NCBI GenBank assembly: GCA_039197065.1 | Contig: JBCCUL010000040.1 | Span: 1-64,000, forward strand | Length of the DNA stretch: 64,000 nt | Reading direction: 5' to 3' | Source of the DNA: JANQPX01 sp039197065 | Lineage (GTDB): Bacteria; Pseudomonadota; Alphaproteobacteria; Geminicoccales; Geminicoccaceae | Translations under genes and position numbers: made by a program | Notes under the pieces: generated by a model | The model's input: the letters and a program-made list of their open reading frames with translations, nothing else | The model's database searches: none | Told to the model about the DNA's origin: nothing | Shown: positions 54,042 to 63,084 of the stretch, in pieces | Layout of the letters: the number at the start of each line of letters is the position of its first letter | Position numbering within the stretch: position 1 is the first letter of the stretch

Positions 54042-56198
54042 ATGAGAATCGCAGGACGCTTCCTTCCTCGCCCGATGGCGAAGACGACAGACGCTACGCT
54101 CGCCGGCGTGGGCTCGGCAACGAAGTTGCTGCTGTCGGCGGCATTGGGCGCTTTCGTTTTCATGATTGCAGCAGCGCAACCGACGATCGCTCAAAGCGAT
54201 GAAGCTGCGGTATCCGACAGCATGCTGCTGTCGACCGCGTCGACGGGCGGCGCCTTTCATCGAGGCGGCGTCAGCCTTTCAGCCCTGATTAAGATCAAGC
54301 TGCTGCCGAATGACCGGATCGATCTGACCACCAGCAATTCGTCCGGATCGCTCGAGAACATCGCCAGGCTTCGGGACGGCGTGTCCGACTTTGCGATCGT
54401 ACAGGCGCTCCTCGGCGGCGCCGCGCGCTCCGGTACCGGCCTCGCCACAGACATCGGCGCCCAGCGCGACCTGCGCGCCGTCACGGTGCTTTGGCCAAAT
54501 GTCGAGCATTTCATCATCAGGAAAGACCTGGTGACGAGCGGCACGATTGCCGACTTTCTGACCCTCGAAGGCAAGCGGGTCTCGCTTGGCCGGGAACGCT
54601 CGGCAATCGAATCGAACCGTGTGCTTCTTGGCAATCTCGGTCTCGATGTCCAACGGGACGTGGAACGGGTTCCCCTTTCTTTCAGGCCCAGTGTGGCGGC
54701 TTTCCGAAACGGCGAGATCGATGGTCTCAGCCTGCCGGCAAGCACGCCGGTCCCGGCTTTTGTCGAGCTTATGAGCCAGCTCGGTCCTGATGCCGTCGTT
54801 CTCAATTGGACGGAAGAGCAGCGACGTCAGGCCGATGGCGGCCTTGGCCTCTGGTCCCCGCTGACGATCCCGGGCAACACCTATCCCGGCCAGGACGCAC
54901 CGATCGAGACGATCGCGCAGCCCAACTTTCTCGCGGTTCATGCCGATGTCGACGACGACGTGGTCTACGCCATTACGAAAGCGATCTTCGAAAACCTGCC
55001 CTTCCTGGAGCGCCTGCACGCCCCCTTCCAGTTCCTTTCACTCGACGAGGCGGTCACCGGCCTACCAGTCCCGCTTCATCCGGGTGCCGTTCGCTATTAC
55101 GAGGAGATGCGTCTCGATCTTCAAAAAGCAGTCATTGCCGACAACACCTATGATCTGTTCGGCAGTGAACTCCCCTCCCCTGCCGCCATCAGGCAAAGGA
55201 TCAGGCAAGACGTCGTAAGGCTGATGTCGACCGAGGATGGGACCTCTGATCTGATGATCGACGATCTTCTGGACGTTATGTCCGAAAATGGCCAGGTGCG
55301 GGTGCTGCCGATACGAGGCAGGGGAGCAGCGCATAACCTTGCCGATCTGCTCTATTTGAGCGGTATCGATATCGGCGTGCTGCAGGCCGATGCGCTGGAA
55401 CTTGAACGCAAGCGCGGCGTTTATCCTGATCTTGTCGGCAACATTCGATACATCGCGAAATGGGCTGACAGCGAAATCCATCTCCTGGTCAGGGATGACA
55501 TTCTCGACATCAGGGATCTGCGCAACAAACGCGTGAATTTCGGCCCTGAAGGAAGCGGCAGCGAGGTCACGAGCTCCTTGTTGTTCAACCGTCTGAGACT
55601 GCCGGTCGAACAGACCTCCTTCGGACATGGCCAGGCGCTGGAGAAACTGAAAGCCGGTGAGATTGCGGCGATGGTCCACGTTGCGCCAAAACCCGTGCCG
55701 CTGTTCAGCGGCATCGAAGTGCGCGACGGGCTGCGCTTTCTGCCTCTGCCAGAATTTGGAGGATCGGATTTTTACCGGCCGGCCGATCTGACGGTGAATG
55801 ACTATCCGACCCTGGTTTTCGGCGATCGGACCGTGGAGACGCTGTCCGTTCCTCTGGTTCTGGCGGCGTATGACTGGGCGAGCGACAGCGAACGCTATCC
55901 GCAGATCGCAAGCTTCGTCGAAAGCTTCCTACAGCGCCTCGATGACCTGCAGGACCCGTCACGTCATCCGAAGTGGCAGGACGTCGATCCGGCGTTCGAC
56001 CTGGTCGGCTGGCGCCGTCATCCCGCGGTCGACGATTATCTCCAGCAGTTGAGAACAGCGGAGCAGCTGACCGGCCAGGGTGGTCCATTGAACCAATCCG
56101 ACAGCGATGATAATGCCGAGACGGAGGCAAGACCTTCTTCGGCGGAAAGCACTCCGGTGCAACGGATAGGCAACTCCTCCCGCCGTCCGGTTTTCTAG
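54042..56198 (+). CDS. Exported protein with tandem TAXI-type solute-binding domains, paralogue
   Basis: A 718-residue protein. Signal peptide: hydrophobic stretch LLLSAALGAFVFMIAAAQPTIAQS, ATG 54042 or 54075. Module one (about 60-365): LLSTASTGGAFHRGGVSLSALI, VSLGRERSAIESNRVLLGN, IPGNTYPGQDAPIETIAQP. Module two (about 385-690): IRGRGAAHNLADLLYLSG, VNFGPEGSGSEVTSSLLFN. Both modules end with a shared block, HPKWQDVDPAFDLVGWRRHP here and HPKWLEVDPTADFAPWRRFE in the minus-strand gene. It differs from its paralogue in having a short polar tail. The two probably arose by duplication of an already fused gene. No TRAP permease is near; ligand unknown. Confidence 0.85.
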   Translation: MRIAGRFLPRPMAKTTDATLAGVGSATKLLLSAALGAFVFMIAAAQPTIAQSDEAAVSDSMLLSTASTGGAFHRGGVSLSALIKIKLLPNDRIDLTTSNSSGSLENIARLRDGVSDFAIVQALLGGAARSGTGLATDIGAQRDLRAVTVLWPNVEHFIIRKDLVTSGTIADFLTLEGKRVSLGRERSAIESNRVLLGNLGLDVQRDVERVPLSFRPSVAAFRNGEIDGLSLPASTPVPAFVELMSQLGPDAVVLNWTEEQRRQADGGLGLWSPLTIPGNTYPGQDAPIETIAQPNFLAVHADVDDDVVYAITKAIFENLPFLERLHAPFQFLSLDEAVTGLPVPLHPGAVRYYEEMRLDLQKAVIADNTYDLFGSELPSPAAIRQRIRQDVVRLMSTEDGTSDLMIDDLLDVMSENGQVRVLPIRGRGAAHNLADLLYLSGIDIGVLQADALELERKRGVYPDLVGNIRYIAKWADSEIHLLVRDDILDIRDLRNKRVNFGPEGSGSEVTSSLLFNRLRLPVEQTSFGHGQALEKLKAGEIAAMVHVAPKPVPLFSGIEVRDGLRFLPLPEFGGSDFYRPADLTVNDYPTLVFGDRTVETLSVPLVLAAYDWASDSERYPQIASFVESFLQRLDDLQDPSRHPKWQDVDPAFDLVGWRRHPAVDDYLQQLRTAEQLTGQGGPLNQSDSDDNAETEARPSSAESTPVQRIGNSSRRPVF

Positions 56199-56334
56199 CG
56201 TCAGACGGTCGGATTCGACGAAGAGGCGCAACCCTCTCGATAGGCCCGATGACCTTTAAGTCGGAGCGGCGCAGCCCCATTTCATGGGCAACCGGCTTCA
56301 TCTTGAGCCGGTCGGGATTGGGAGAGCAGGCGCC

Positions 56335-56745
56335 ATGACGGACAAAATCAAAAAATCCAATGCCGAGTGGAAGGCGATGCTGACGCCCGAGCAATATCGG
56401 GTGGCCAGGCTGAAAGGCACGGAGCGGCCCTTCAGCGGAGAATATAATGACAGCAAGGCCGAAGGGACGTATGTCTGCGTCTGCTGCGGGCAACCGCTGT
56501 TCGCCTCGGAGACCAAATTCGACAGCGGTACCGGTTGGCCGAGCTTTTATGCGCCGATCAGCGAGGAAGCGGTCGCGACAGAAGCTGACTACAGCCTTCT
56601 GATGTCCCGCACCGAAGTGCTGTGCAGCAAGTGCGACGCCCATCTCGGCCATGTCTTTCCAGACGGCCCGGAGCCAACCGGCCAGCGCTACTGCATGAAT
56701 TCGGCATCCCTGGAGTTGATGCCGAAGGACGGAAACCAGGAATAG
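56335..56745 (+). CDS. msrB: Peptide-methionine (R)-S-oxide reductase
   Basis: A 136-residue MsrB from ATG 56335, preceded by GGGAGAG. Two zinc-binding CxxC pairs are present, Cys48/Cys51 (CVCCGQ) and Cys97/Cys100 (CSKC). The active site has SGTGWPSFY, HLGHVFPDGP, and the catalytic Cys120 in GQRYCMNSASL. It repairs the R-sulfoxide of methionine in oxidised proteins with thioredoxin as reductant. It is a standalone form, not fused to msrA, and is followed 18 bases later by a glutathione transferase gene, so both may be on one transcript. Confidence 0.97.
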   Translation: MTDKIKKSNAEWKAMLTPEQYRVARLKGTERPFSGEYNDSKAEGTYVCVCCGQPLFASETKFDSGTGWPSFYAPISEEAVATEADYSLLMSRTEVLCSKCDAHLGHVFPDGPEPTGQRYCMNSASLELMPKDGNQE

Positions 56746-56763
56746 AACGGGGATTGACCGTTT

Positions 56764-57429
56764 ATGGACATGACGAAGCTTGTTATCGGCAACAAGAACT
56801 ACTCCTCCTGGTCCCTTCGTGGCTGGCTTGCGGTGAAGCAGGCAGGGATCGCGTTCGAGGAGGTCTTCGTCAATCTCGGAGACGGCGACTTTAAGGCTCA
56901 GCTTCGAAAGCAATCCAAAGCCGCAAAGGTGCCCGTGCTGATCCACGAGGGCCTCGAGGTCTGGGACTCGCTGTCGATCATCGAATATCTGGCGGAGATC
57001 TGTCCGGACGCCGGTCTCTGGCCCGACAATCGGGAAGAACGCACGCGCGCGCGCTCGGTCTCGGCGGAAATGCACTCAAGCTTCAGCGCCCTTCGAGGGG
57101 CGATGCCGATGAATATTCGGCGCTCCCTACCCGGCGTCGGCCGAAGTGCCGAAGTCGATCAGGACATCAGGCGCATCACCGAAATCTGGCGCGGCTGCAG
57201 GTCGGCAGCCGCCGACAAAGGAGATTTTCTCTTCGGCCCCTGGTGCGCCGCCGACACGATGTTCGCCCCCGTCGCCAGCCGTTTTCGCACCTATGCCGTC
57301 GACCTCATGGATGAGCCCTCCGAACAGTATATGGAAGCGGTGCTAAGCTCGACCTGGTTCAAGGAATGGGAAGCAGAGGCCCTCAAGGAACCCTGGATCG
57401 TTCCCGAAGACGAGGTCGATGCGGACTAG
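56764..57429 (+). CDS. Glutathione S-transferase family protein
   Basis: A 221-residue protein of glutathione transferase fold. The N-terminal thioredoxin-like half has LVIGNKNYSSWSLRGWLAVKQAGIAFEEVFV, with KVPVLIHEGLEVWDSLSIIEYLAE as the glutathione-binding block (VPVL and DS). The helical half contains GDFLFGPWCAADTMFAPVASRFRTY, the usual ISxAD-like core. It probably conjugates or reduces electrophiles; it lies just after msrB, so a role in oxidative damage repair is likely but unproved. Confidence 0.92.
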   Translation: MDMTKLVIGNKNYSSWSLRGWLAVKQAGIAFEEVFVNLGDGDFKAQLRKQSKAAKVPVLIHEGLEVWDSLSIIEYLAEICPDAGLWPDNREERTRARSVSAEMHSSFSALRGAMPMNIRRSLPGVGRSAEVDQDIRRITEIWRGCRSAAADKGDFLFGPWCAADTMFAPVASRFRTYAVDLMDEPSEQYMEAVLSSTWFKEWEAEALKEPWIVPEDEVDAD

Positions 57430-57906
57430 GCCGGATCCCGGCATGATGGATGTCGAGCCTCTCTCAGCCATTGTCTGAGAACAAACAGCAATCGACGCAC
57501 GGCGCCATCTGACAGTGACATGATCTGAAGCCGATCCCGATCGGATCATGCCGCGCGCCCTTCCCATCTCTCAATCACCCGAGCACACTTAGCTCCAGTC
57601 CGCCATCTTCATGAAATGTTAAGACCATCATACCAACATGACGCTTTGGTCCATGCGATCCTGGGAGTCCCAGCCTGGCCCTTCTTTCCCCTCGGGCGGG
57701 CGGATTCCCAGGATCGCATGGACCAGTCATGACCTTGACATGGGCTGGTTAAGAATGAGTGAAGAGGCGCTCTCTTAGGGCTCGCTCATGCGGGGACGAC
57801 GCGGGGTAGCTGAGCCTAAAGCCTCTCAATATCGCTATCATTTCGGCTTTCAGCCGGCCGATGGCAAGGGCACCCTAGACCTGAAGCTTTTTGCGGCAGC
57901 CTGCTA
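57430..57906. other. 477-base gap between convergent genes
   Basis: No gene is recognised here. The gap holds the large inverted repeat at 57637-57731 and, near 57510-57550, a weaker palindromic run with GATC-rich arms (CATGATC and GATCATG). The rest, about 57732-57906, shows nothing clear. Confidence 0.5.
57637..57731. repeat. Long inverted repeat with internal alternative hairpin
   Basis: Arms 57647-57666 and 57706-57725 are exact reverse complements over 20 bases, with a 39-base centre. CATGAC at 57637-57642 and GTCATG at 57726-57731 extend the pairing by six bases beyond a four-base bulge. The left arm also overlaps a second palindrome, CTGGGA-G-TCCCAG at 57661-57673, so two alternative folds compete. 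It lies between convergent genes and lacks a T-run. It may be a bidirectional terminator or a small mobile palindromic element. Confidence 0.75.
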
Positions 57907-59322
57907 TTAGGACAAAGGAAAACCCATCTTCTCCACGAGCTTCAACCAGAGCCACCGCCAACCGCCTTTTTCGTCAGCCGTATCGAGGGCGTGCATGGTG
58001 ATCGCGGCGCCGAGCTGACGGAAGGGTTCGGGCGGAATCTTGCTGGGCATCGTGGCGGCGAACGTCATCTTGGTCTCGGGACGATCTTGGCCATCCAGGA
58101 GGGCAAGCCCGACATCAGCGCCAAACCGACTGGCCGTGATCCCGAAACCAGAATAGCCGCCGGCATAGATCGCCCTTCCCCCGAAATAGCGCTGGAAATG
58201 CACGGCCATGCGCGTGGTCAGGGCGATCGGTCCGCTCCAGGCGTGAGTGAAACGGATGTCATCGAGCTGCGGGAACGTCTTTTGGAACGCCATCGCCAGG
58301 CCCTGATAGGGTGCAGGCGTACGATCCAGCGCCGGATCACGCGGCGCCCCCATGAAAACACCAAGCCTGCCGCCGAATAGAATGCGGTTGTCCCTGGTGA
58401 GGCGCATATAGTTCAGCTGCGTTCGCGTATCGTAGACACCCTGGCGGTTCCGCCAGCCGATCCGCGCCATCTGCTCGGAGCTCAGGGGCTCGGTCATCAG
58501 GATGCGATCCCTGATCATGGCAACCCGCCTGCGAATATGCGGATGGCCGGCAGCGAAGGCGTTGGTGGCGAGCAACACACCGCCCGCCCTGATCTCCCCC
58601 TTCTCCGTCGTGACGCGAAGCGCGCCGGCGTTCTCGTCGAGCCCGATCATCGGCGTCGCTTCGAAGAGACGAACACCGAGCGAAAGCGCTGTGCGTTTTA
58701 GCCCGAAGGCGAGTTTACCCGGATGAACCGTGCCGCTGTCCCGCCTCGACCAAAGCCCGGCTTCGAACAGCGGAGACTTGAGCTCGGCCTGTATCGCGGC
58801 GCGATCAAACCGAATCACGTCATGGCCATAGCTGCGATGAAGCGCCGCCTCTTCGTCGATGAGCGCGATGCCGCCTTCCCCCACGGCTACGGTCATTTCG
58901 CCATGCCATTCGGTATCGCAGTCGATGCCATGGCGATCGAGACTTGCGCGAAAGCCCTTCAAATTCGATCGGCCAAGCGCTTCAAGAGCCTCGAGATCGT
59001 CAGGAAAGGTCCGAAGCGCATTCGAGAGACCATGCATCACCGAGGTCGAGACGATACCGCCCGGCCGGCCGGAGGCACCAGAGGCGATGCGCTCCGCCTC
59101 AATGAGCACGACATCCCGGCCGGGATCGGCCTCCTTCGCCAGAATGGCCGCCCAAAGCCCGGTGAAACCACCGCCGACGACGAGCAGATCCGCTTCGATG
59201 TTCCCGATGAGAGGGAGTTCCGGAGCCGGACGGTCCGGCCTGTCCAGCCAGAACGGCCTGAAGGTAACATCCGCAAGCGATTTGCGCACGAAGTCACTTA
59301 TGTCAGACACCAAGATCCGCAC
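57907..59322 (-). CDS. FAD-dependent amine/amino-acid oxidoreductase (DadA-like)
   Basis: A 471-residue DAO-family flavoprotein. The dinucleotide motif VVGGGFTGLWAAILAKEADPGRDVVLIEAERIASGASGRPGG starts near residue 46. Further blocks are GVLLATNAFAAGHPH and the C-terminal AIYAGGYSGFGITASRFGADVGLALLDG, which binds FAD. It resembles gamma-glutamylputrescine oxidoreductase/DadA-like enzymes that oxidise amines with release of ammonia. The agmatinase gene is divergent 226 bases away, so both might act on amine metabolism. Start ATG 59322 or the GTG at 59310. Confidence 0.88.
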   Translation of the reverse strand: MRILVSDISDFVRKSLADVTFRPFWLDRPDRPAPELPLIGNIEADLLVVGGGFTGLWAAILAKEADPGRDVVLIEAERIASGASGRPGGIVSTSVMHGLSNALRTFPDDLEALEALGRSNLKGFRASLDRHGIDCDTEWHGEMTVAVGEGGIALIDEEAALHRSYGHDVIRFDRAAIQAELKSPLFEAGLWSRRDSGTVHPGKLAFGLKRTALSLGVRLFEATPMIGLDENAGALRVTTEKGEIRAGGVLLATNAFAAGHPHIRRRVAMIRDRILMTEPLSSEQMARIGWRNRQGVYDTRTQLNYMRLTRDNRILFGGRLGVFMGAPRDPALDRTPAPYQGLAMAFQKTFPQLDDIRFTHAWSGPIALTTRMAVHFQRYFGGRAIYAGGYSGFGITASRFGADVGLALLDGQDRPETKMTFAATMPSKIPPEPFRQLGAAITMHALDTADEKGGWRWLWLKLVEKMGFPLS

Positions 59323-59548
59323 TCACGGTCGCTTGCATCAAATCGATCTCACACTCGCGCTTTGACCACACCATTCAGTCTCCAGCATTCCAGCCAGGAA
59401 CGCCGGCATGCAGCGAAGCCTTCGAATGCTGGCAAGGAAGTTTCTCATCGAACCTGAGCTGATGCTATGAAAGCTATTGAAGCTAAGGAGATAGAGACCT
59501 TTATATCCCTCTATCCGCTCCTTTTCCCAGAGAGGCGATTGACGAGCC

Positions 59549-60508
59549 ATGAGCGCCGACAACCCGCATCGCTTTAATCAACCGCTCGGCGGCAACGAGA
59601 TGCCGCGTTTCGGCGGTCCAGCCACCATGATGCGCCTGCCGGCTCAGGAGACGGCGGAAGGCCTGGATGCTTGCTTTATCGGCGTGCCCATGGATATCGG
59701 CGCTTCGAATCGCGCCGGCACCCGCCACGGCCCACGTGCGATCCGTGCCGAAAGCTGCATGCTTCGACCCTTCAACATGGGAACCGGCGCCGCACCCTTC
59801 GAAAAGATGCAGGTGGCCGATATCGGCGACGTCGCCATCAACACGTTCAATCTCAAAGCCACCGCCGACATCATCACAGCTGAGTACGAAAAAATCCTCG
59901 GCCACGGTGTGACCCCGCTCACTCTTGGAGGCGACCATACTCTCACCTACCCGATCCTGCGCGCGATCGCGAAAAAGCATGGTCCCGTGGCGCTTATCCA
60001 GGTCGATGCCCATGCCGATACCAGCGATGCGATGTTCGGCGAGAAGATTGCCCATGGCACCCCTTTTCGCCGCGCTTTCGACGAGGGCCTGCTGATCAAC
60101 GACAAGGTCTTCCAGATCGGCCTGCGCGGCACCGGCTACTCGCCCGAGGACTATGACTGGGGTCGCGAGCGCGGCTTTACCGTCGTCCCGGCGGAGCAAT
60201 GCTGGCACAAATCGCTCACCCCTCTGATGGCCGATATCCGCAGCAAGATCGGCGATGCGCCCCTTTATCTCACCTACGACATCGACAGCCTCGACCCCGC
60301 CTTCGCGCCCGGCACCGGCACCGTCGAGATCGGTGGGCTCACCACCATCCAGGCCCTGGAGATCGTGCGCGGTGTCGCCGGCACCAACCTGATCGGCGGC
60401 GATCTGGTGGAGGTGTCGCCGCCCTACGATACCACCGGCAACACAGCCCTGATCGGCGCTAACCTGCTGTTCGAGATGCTGTGTTCGACGCCCTTGGCGC
60501 AAGGTTGA
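59549..60508 (+). CDS. speB: Agmatinase (ureohydrolase family)
   Basis: A 319-residue manganese ureohydrolase. All metal blocks are intact: GGDHTLTYP, DAHADTSD, and DIDSLDPAFAPGTGT. It hydrolyses agmatine to putrescine and urea; guanidinobutyrate or guanidinopropionate are possible alternatives for alphaproteobacterial relatives. The stop of the gene adjoins the ATG of dusA directly (60508/60509). It is divergent from the DadA-like oxidoreductase. A role in polyamine synthesis fits with speD in this window, although the genes are far apart. Confidence 0.88.
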   Translation: MSADNPHRFNQPLGGNEMPRFGGPATMMRLPAQETAEGLDACFIGVPMDIGASNRAGTRHGPRAIRAESCMLRPFNMGTGAAPFEKMQVADIGDVAINTFNLKATADIITAEYEKILGHGVTPLTLGGDHTLTYPILRAIAKKHGPVALIQVDAHADTSDAMFGEKIAHGTPFRRAFDEGLLINDKVFQIGLRGTGYSPEDYDWGRERGFTVVPAEQCWHKSLTPLMADIRSKIGDAPLYLTYDIDSLDPAFAPGTGTVEIGGLTTIQALEIVRGVAGTNLIGGDLVEVSPPYDTTGNTALIGANLLFEMLCSTPLAQG

Positions 60509-61522
60509 ATGAGCTTGTCCGGGATGAACGAAGGCCAGTATGAGAAAATCATCGCGGTGGCGCCGATGATGGATTGGACAGATCGACACTGCCGGTACTT
60601 TTTGCGGCTGATCTCGAAGCGCGCCTGGCTCTACACCGAGATGGTGACCACGGGCGCGATCCTCCATGGCGATCGGGAGCGCTTCCTCGCCTTCGATGCG
60701 GCCGAACATCCGATCGCCCTGCAGCTCGGCGGATCCGACCCGGCGGCCTTGGCGGAGGCCGCGGCAGCGAGCGAGGACTTCGCCTATGACGAGATCAACA
60801 TCAATGTCGGCTGCCCATCCGATCGTGTGCAGAACGGCCGCTTCGGCGCCTGTCTCATGGCGGAACCTGATCTGGTCGCGGACGCGGTCCGGGCGATTGG
60901 TGCAGCCGTCGACCTCCCGGTGACGGTCAAGACCCGGATCGGCATTGATGACCGGGATGATTACGGCTTTCTTCGGGACTTCGTCGGCAAGATCACCGAG
61001 GCCGGCTGCCGTCATATCATCATCCATGCGCGAAAAGCCATCCTCGCCGGCCTCAGCCCCAAGGAAAACCGGGAGATTCCGCCGCTCGACTACGGCCGCG
61101 TTCACCGGCTCAAACGGGATTTCCCTGACATCACCGTCATCCTGAACGGCGGCCTGAAGACTCCCGCCCAATGTCTGGAGCAGATCGATCATGTCGATGG
61201 CGTGATGATCGGCCGCGAAGCCTATCAGAACCCCTATTCGCTGATCGCCATGGAAAAAGCGCTGTCCGGCGGCGAGCAACCGGCGAAAACCCGGCATGAG
61301 ATCGCCCGATCTTTCCTCGACTATGTCGACGATCGGCGCACCGCCGGCGTGCCGCTCAAATCCATGACCCGGCATATCCTAGGCCTGTTCAACGGCCTTC
61401 CCGGTGCACGCGCATGGCGGCGGCATCTCTCCGAAGAGGCCGTGCGCGAAAATGCCGGCCCCGAGGTCATCGAAGCAGCGCTCGCTCTGGTGCCAGAAAC
61501 GTCGGAAGCCCAGGCGGCCTAA
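60509..61522 (+). CDS. dusA: tRNA-dihydrouridine(20/20a) synthase DusA
   Basis: A 337-residue flavoprotein. AVAPMMDWTDRHCRYFLRLIS is the DusA opening, MVTTGAI and LQLGGSDP follow, NVGCPSDRVQNGRFGACLM holds the catalytic Cys, and HARKAILAGLSPKENREIPPLDY is the DusA-specific block. It reduces uridine to dihydrouridine at positions 20 and 20a of tRNA. It starts directly after the agmatinase stop, so the two are probably co-transcribed although unrelated. An alternative start is the ATG at 60524. Confidence 0.96.
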   Translation: MSLSGMNEGQYEKIIAVAPMMDWTDRHCRYFLRLISKRAWLYTEMVTTGAILHGDRERFLAFDAAEHPIALQLGGSDPAALAEAAAASEDFAYDEININVGCPSDRVQNGRFGACLMAEPDLVADAVRAIGAAVDLPVTVKTRIGIDDRDDYGFLRDFVGKITEAGCRHIIIHARKAILAGLSPKENREIPPLDYGRVHRLKRDFPDITVILNGGLKTPAQCLEQIDHVDGVMIGREAYQNPYSLIAMEKALSGGEQPAKTRHEIARSFLDYVDDRRTAGVPLKSMTRHILGLFNGLPGARAWRRHLSEEAVRENAGPEVIEAALALVPETSEAQAA

Positions 61523-61692
61523 CTGCCGGGTGCGGCACCTAGCACCGACCTTACCAGTTATCGAGCGATTTCATGGCGTTGTCCATGAACCTACCCGAAC
61601 CTCGGCACGCGCCGCTTTGCGCCGCTCCGAAAGTGTCGAGGATGATACAATCGCCAAGAACGAGGCCTCTTCCAAGCGGTTTTGCAGCCGGC

Positions 61693-62367
61693 TCAGCCCA
61701 CCTTCTCGAAGTGATAGGCCACGCATGGTTGTTCCAGAACAAACCCCTCCTCGGTCCGCCTGACCACACGCTCAAAGGTCGCCTCCATCTGCGCCCTGAC
61801 GGCCGGCAGCTTTTCGGCCCGTCTCGGATCGACCGCGATCATGGCGGCCAGGTAGCTTTCGAAGTCAGGCGTGACGCGGGCAACCTTGTAGTCGAGCTTC
61901 GAGAGCAGTGAAAAGTCCCATCCATTCGAAAGGCCATCGAGACGGGTCTGCGACTTCGTTCTCACCTCGGTCTCATCGTCGAGCGGTGCGAGCACCTGGC
62001 TCACAGCGCCGCCCGGCCGCGGGTCGAGGACATGCAGGCGGCCACCCGGCTTCAGCACCCGAAAAACCTCGCCCAGCGCCTGTTCCTGAAGTGTGAGCGG
62101 CACGTGATGGAAGGAGAACATGAAACAGACGAGATCGGCGGCATGATCATCCAGCGGCAAGTCTTCGCCGCGCCCGAGCAGAATTCGGACGTCGGGATGG
62201 GCCGCTTGCCTGGCGATCTCGACCTTCTTTTCATCGATCTCAATGCCCGTAACCTTGCCGCCACGACGCGCGAAGGCACGGGCAAACTTGCCGTCACCGG
62301 CGCCGACATCGACGATCGACAGGCCCTTCAGGTCGATCAGCGATGTCAGGTGATCCATATGGTTCAT
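61693..62367 (-). CDS. Class I SAM-dependent methyltransferase
   Basis: A 224-residue methyltransferase. Motif I VDVGAGDGKFARAFARRGG lies near residue 19, followed by GIEIDEKKVEIA and LLGRGEDLPLDDHAADLVCFMFSFHHVP; FRVLKPGGRLHVLDPRPGG is the post-motif. It lacks any substrate-recognition domain beyond a short C-terminal part, so the acceptor is unknown. The start could be ATG 62358. It lies convergent to dusA and divergent from the small secreted protein gene. Confidence 0.92.
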   Translation of the reverse strand: MNHMDHLTSLIDLKGLSIVDVGAGDGKFARAFARRGGKVTGIEIDEKKVEIARQAAHPDVRILLGRGEDLPLDDHAADLVCFMFSFHHVPLTLQEQALGEVFRVLKPGGRLHVLDPRPGGAVSQVLAPLDDETEVRTKSQTRLDGLSNGWDFSLLSKLDYKVARVTPDFESYLAAMIAVDPRRAEKLPAVRAQMEATFERVVRRTEEGFVLEQPCVAYHFEKVG

Positions 62368-62538
62368 GCAATCGGTCCGTTTCTGCTGATCATGTCGGTC
62401 GCAGCAAGCCTAGGCGGCTGCCAGGACCACCGTCCAGCCTAGCATGGAGGCATTCGGTATCTGTACAAGACCCGCGGATCCGAGCAGAGTTTCGAAAAGA
62501 CAAACATCGACGATCGGTGAACGTTCGGGAGGAAGGAT

Positions 62539-62919
62539 ATGATAACTTTGGCTCGAACCGGACGCTATGGCGGCACGGCTCTTCTCCTGACCGCCTTAAG
62601 CTGGTTGCCCAGCCAGCCCGCAGGCGCCTTTTGCGTCCGCAACGATACCGGCGCTGCGATCCGCGTCGAAGCGGATGGCGAGACAGCAGTTTTCAGCGCT
62701 GAAATCGACAACAACAAGAAGGCCTGCTGCAGTCCCAAAGACGAAGCCTGCGCCATCGGAAAAGCGGACATTGAACTCTCCATCGGCGCCACCGAGGGCG
62801 ATGCACGTTGCTCGGTATCCGTCAATCCGAAGGGCAACGTCAACGTCACAGGCAAGCAGAACGCCTTGAAATGCAAGGCGAATAAGGCCGGCTCGACCAA
62901 GGACTGGGCATCGGGCTAA
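62539..62919 (+). CDS. Small secreted protein with cysteine pairs
   Basis: A 126-residue exported protein. The signal peptide is LARTGRYGGTALLLTALSWLP, with a cleavage region near PAGAF. The mature part is short and has six cysteines (in FCVRN, KACCSPKDEACAIG, DARCSVS, ALKCKAN), consistent with disulfide bonds in the periplasm. No family is recognised by motif. GGAAGG stands before the ATG. It is followed by ureE on the same strand, 165 bases later. Confidence 0.75.
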   Translation: MITLARTGRYGGTALLLTALSWLPSQPAGAFCVRNDTGAAIRVEADGETAVFSAEIDNNKKACCSPKDEACAIGKADIELSIGATEGDARCSVSVNPKGNVNVTGKQNALKCKANKAGSTKDWASG

Positions 62920-63084
62920 GCAACGCCACCCCACGCAGGAACGAACCCTCTAAGGCCATTTTCCGCAGGCTCTTCGGAGAAGATCTTGCTTTTCATCACC
63001 TATTTCAACTATTAATTGATTGTTAATCATTTCATACTAGGTTTAGGTGATCCTATTCCTGGAATTCTCGATTTAGAGGTGTTC

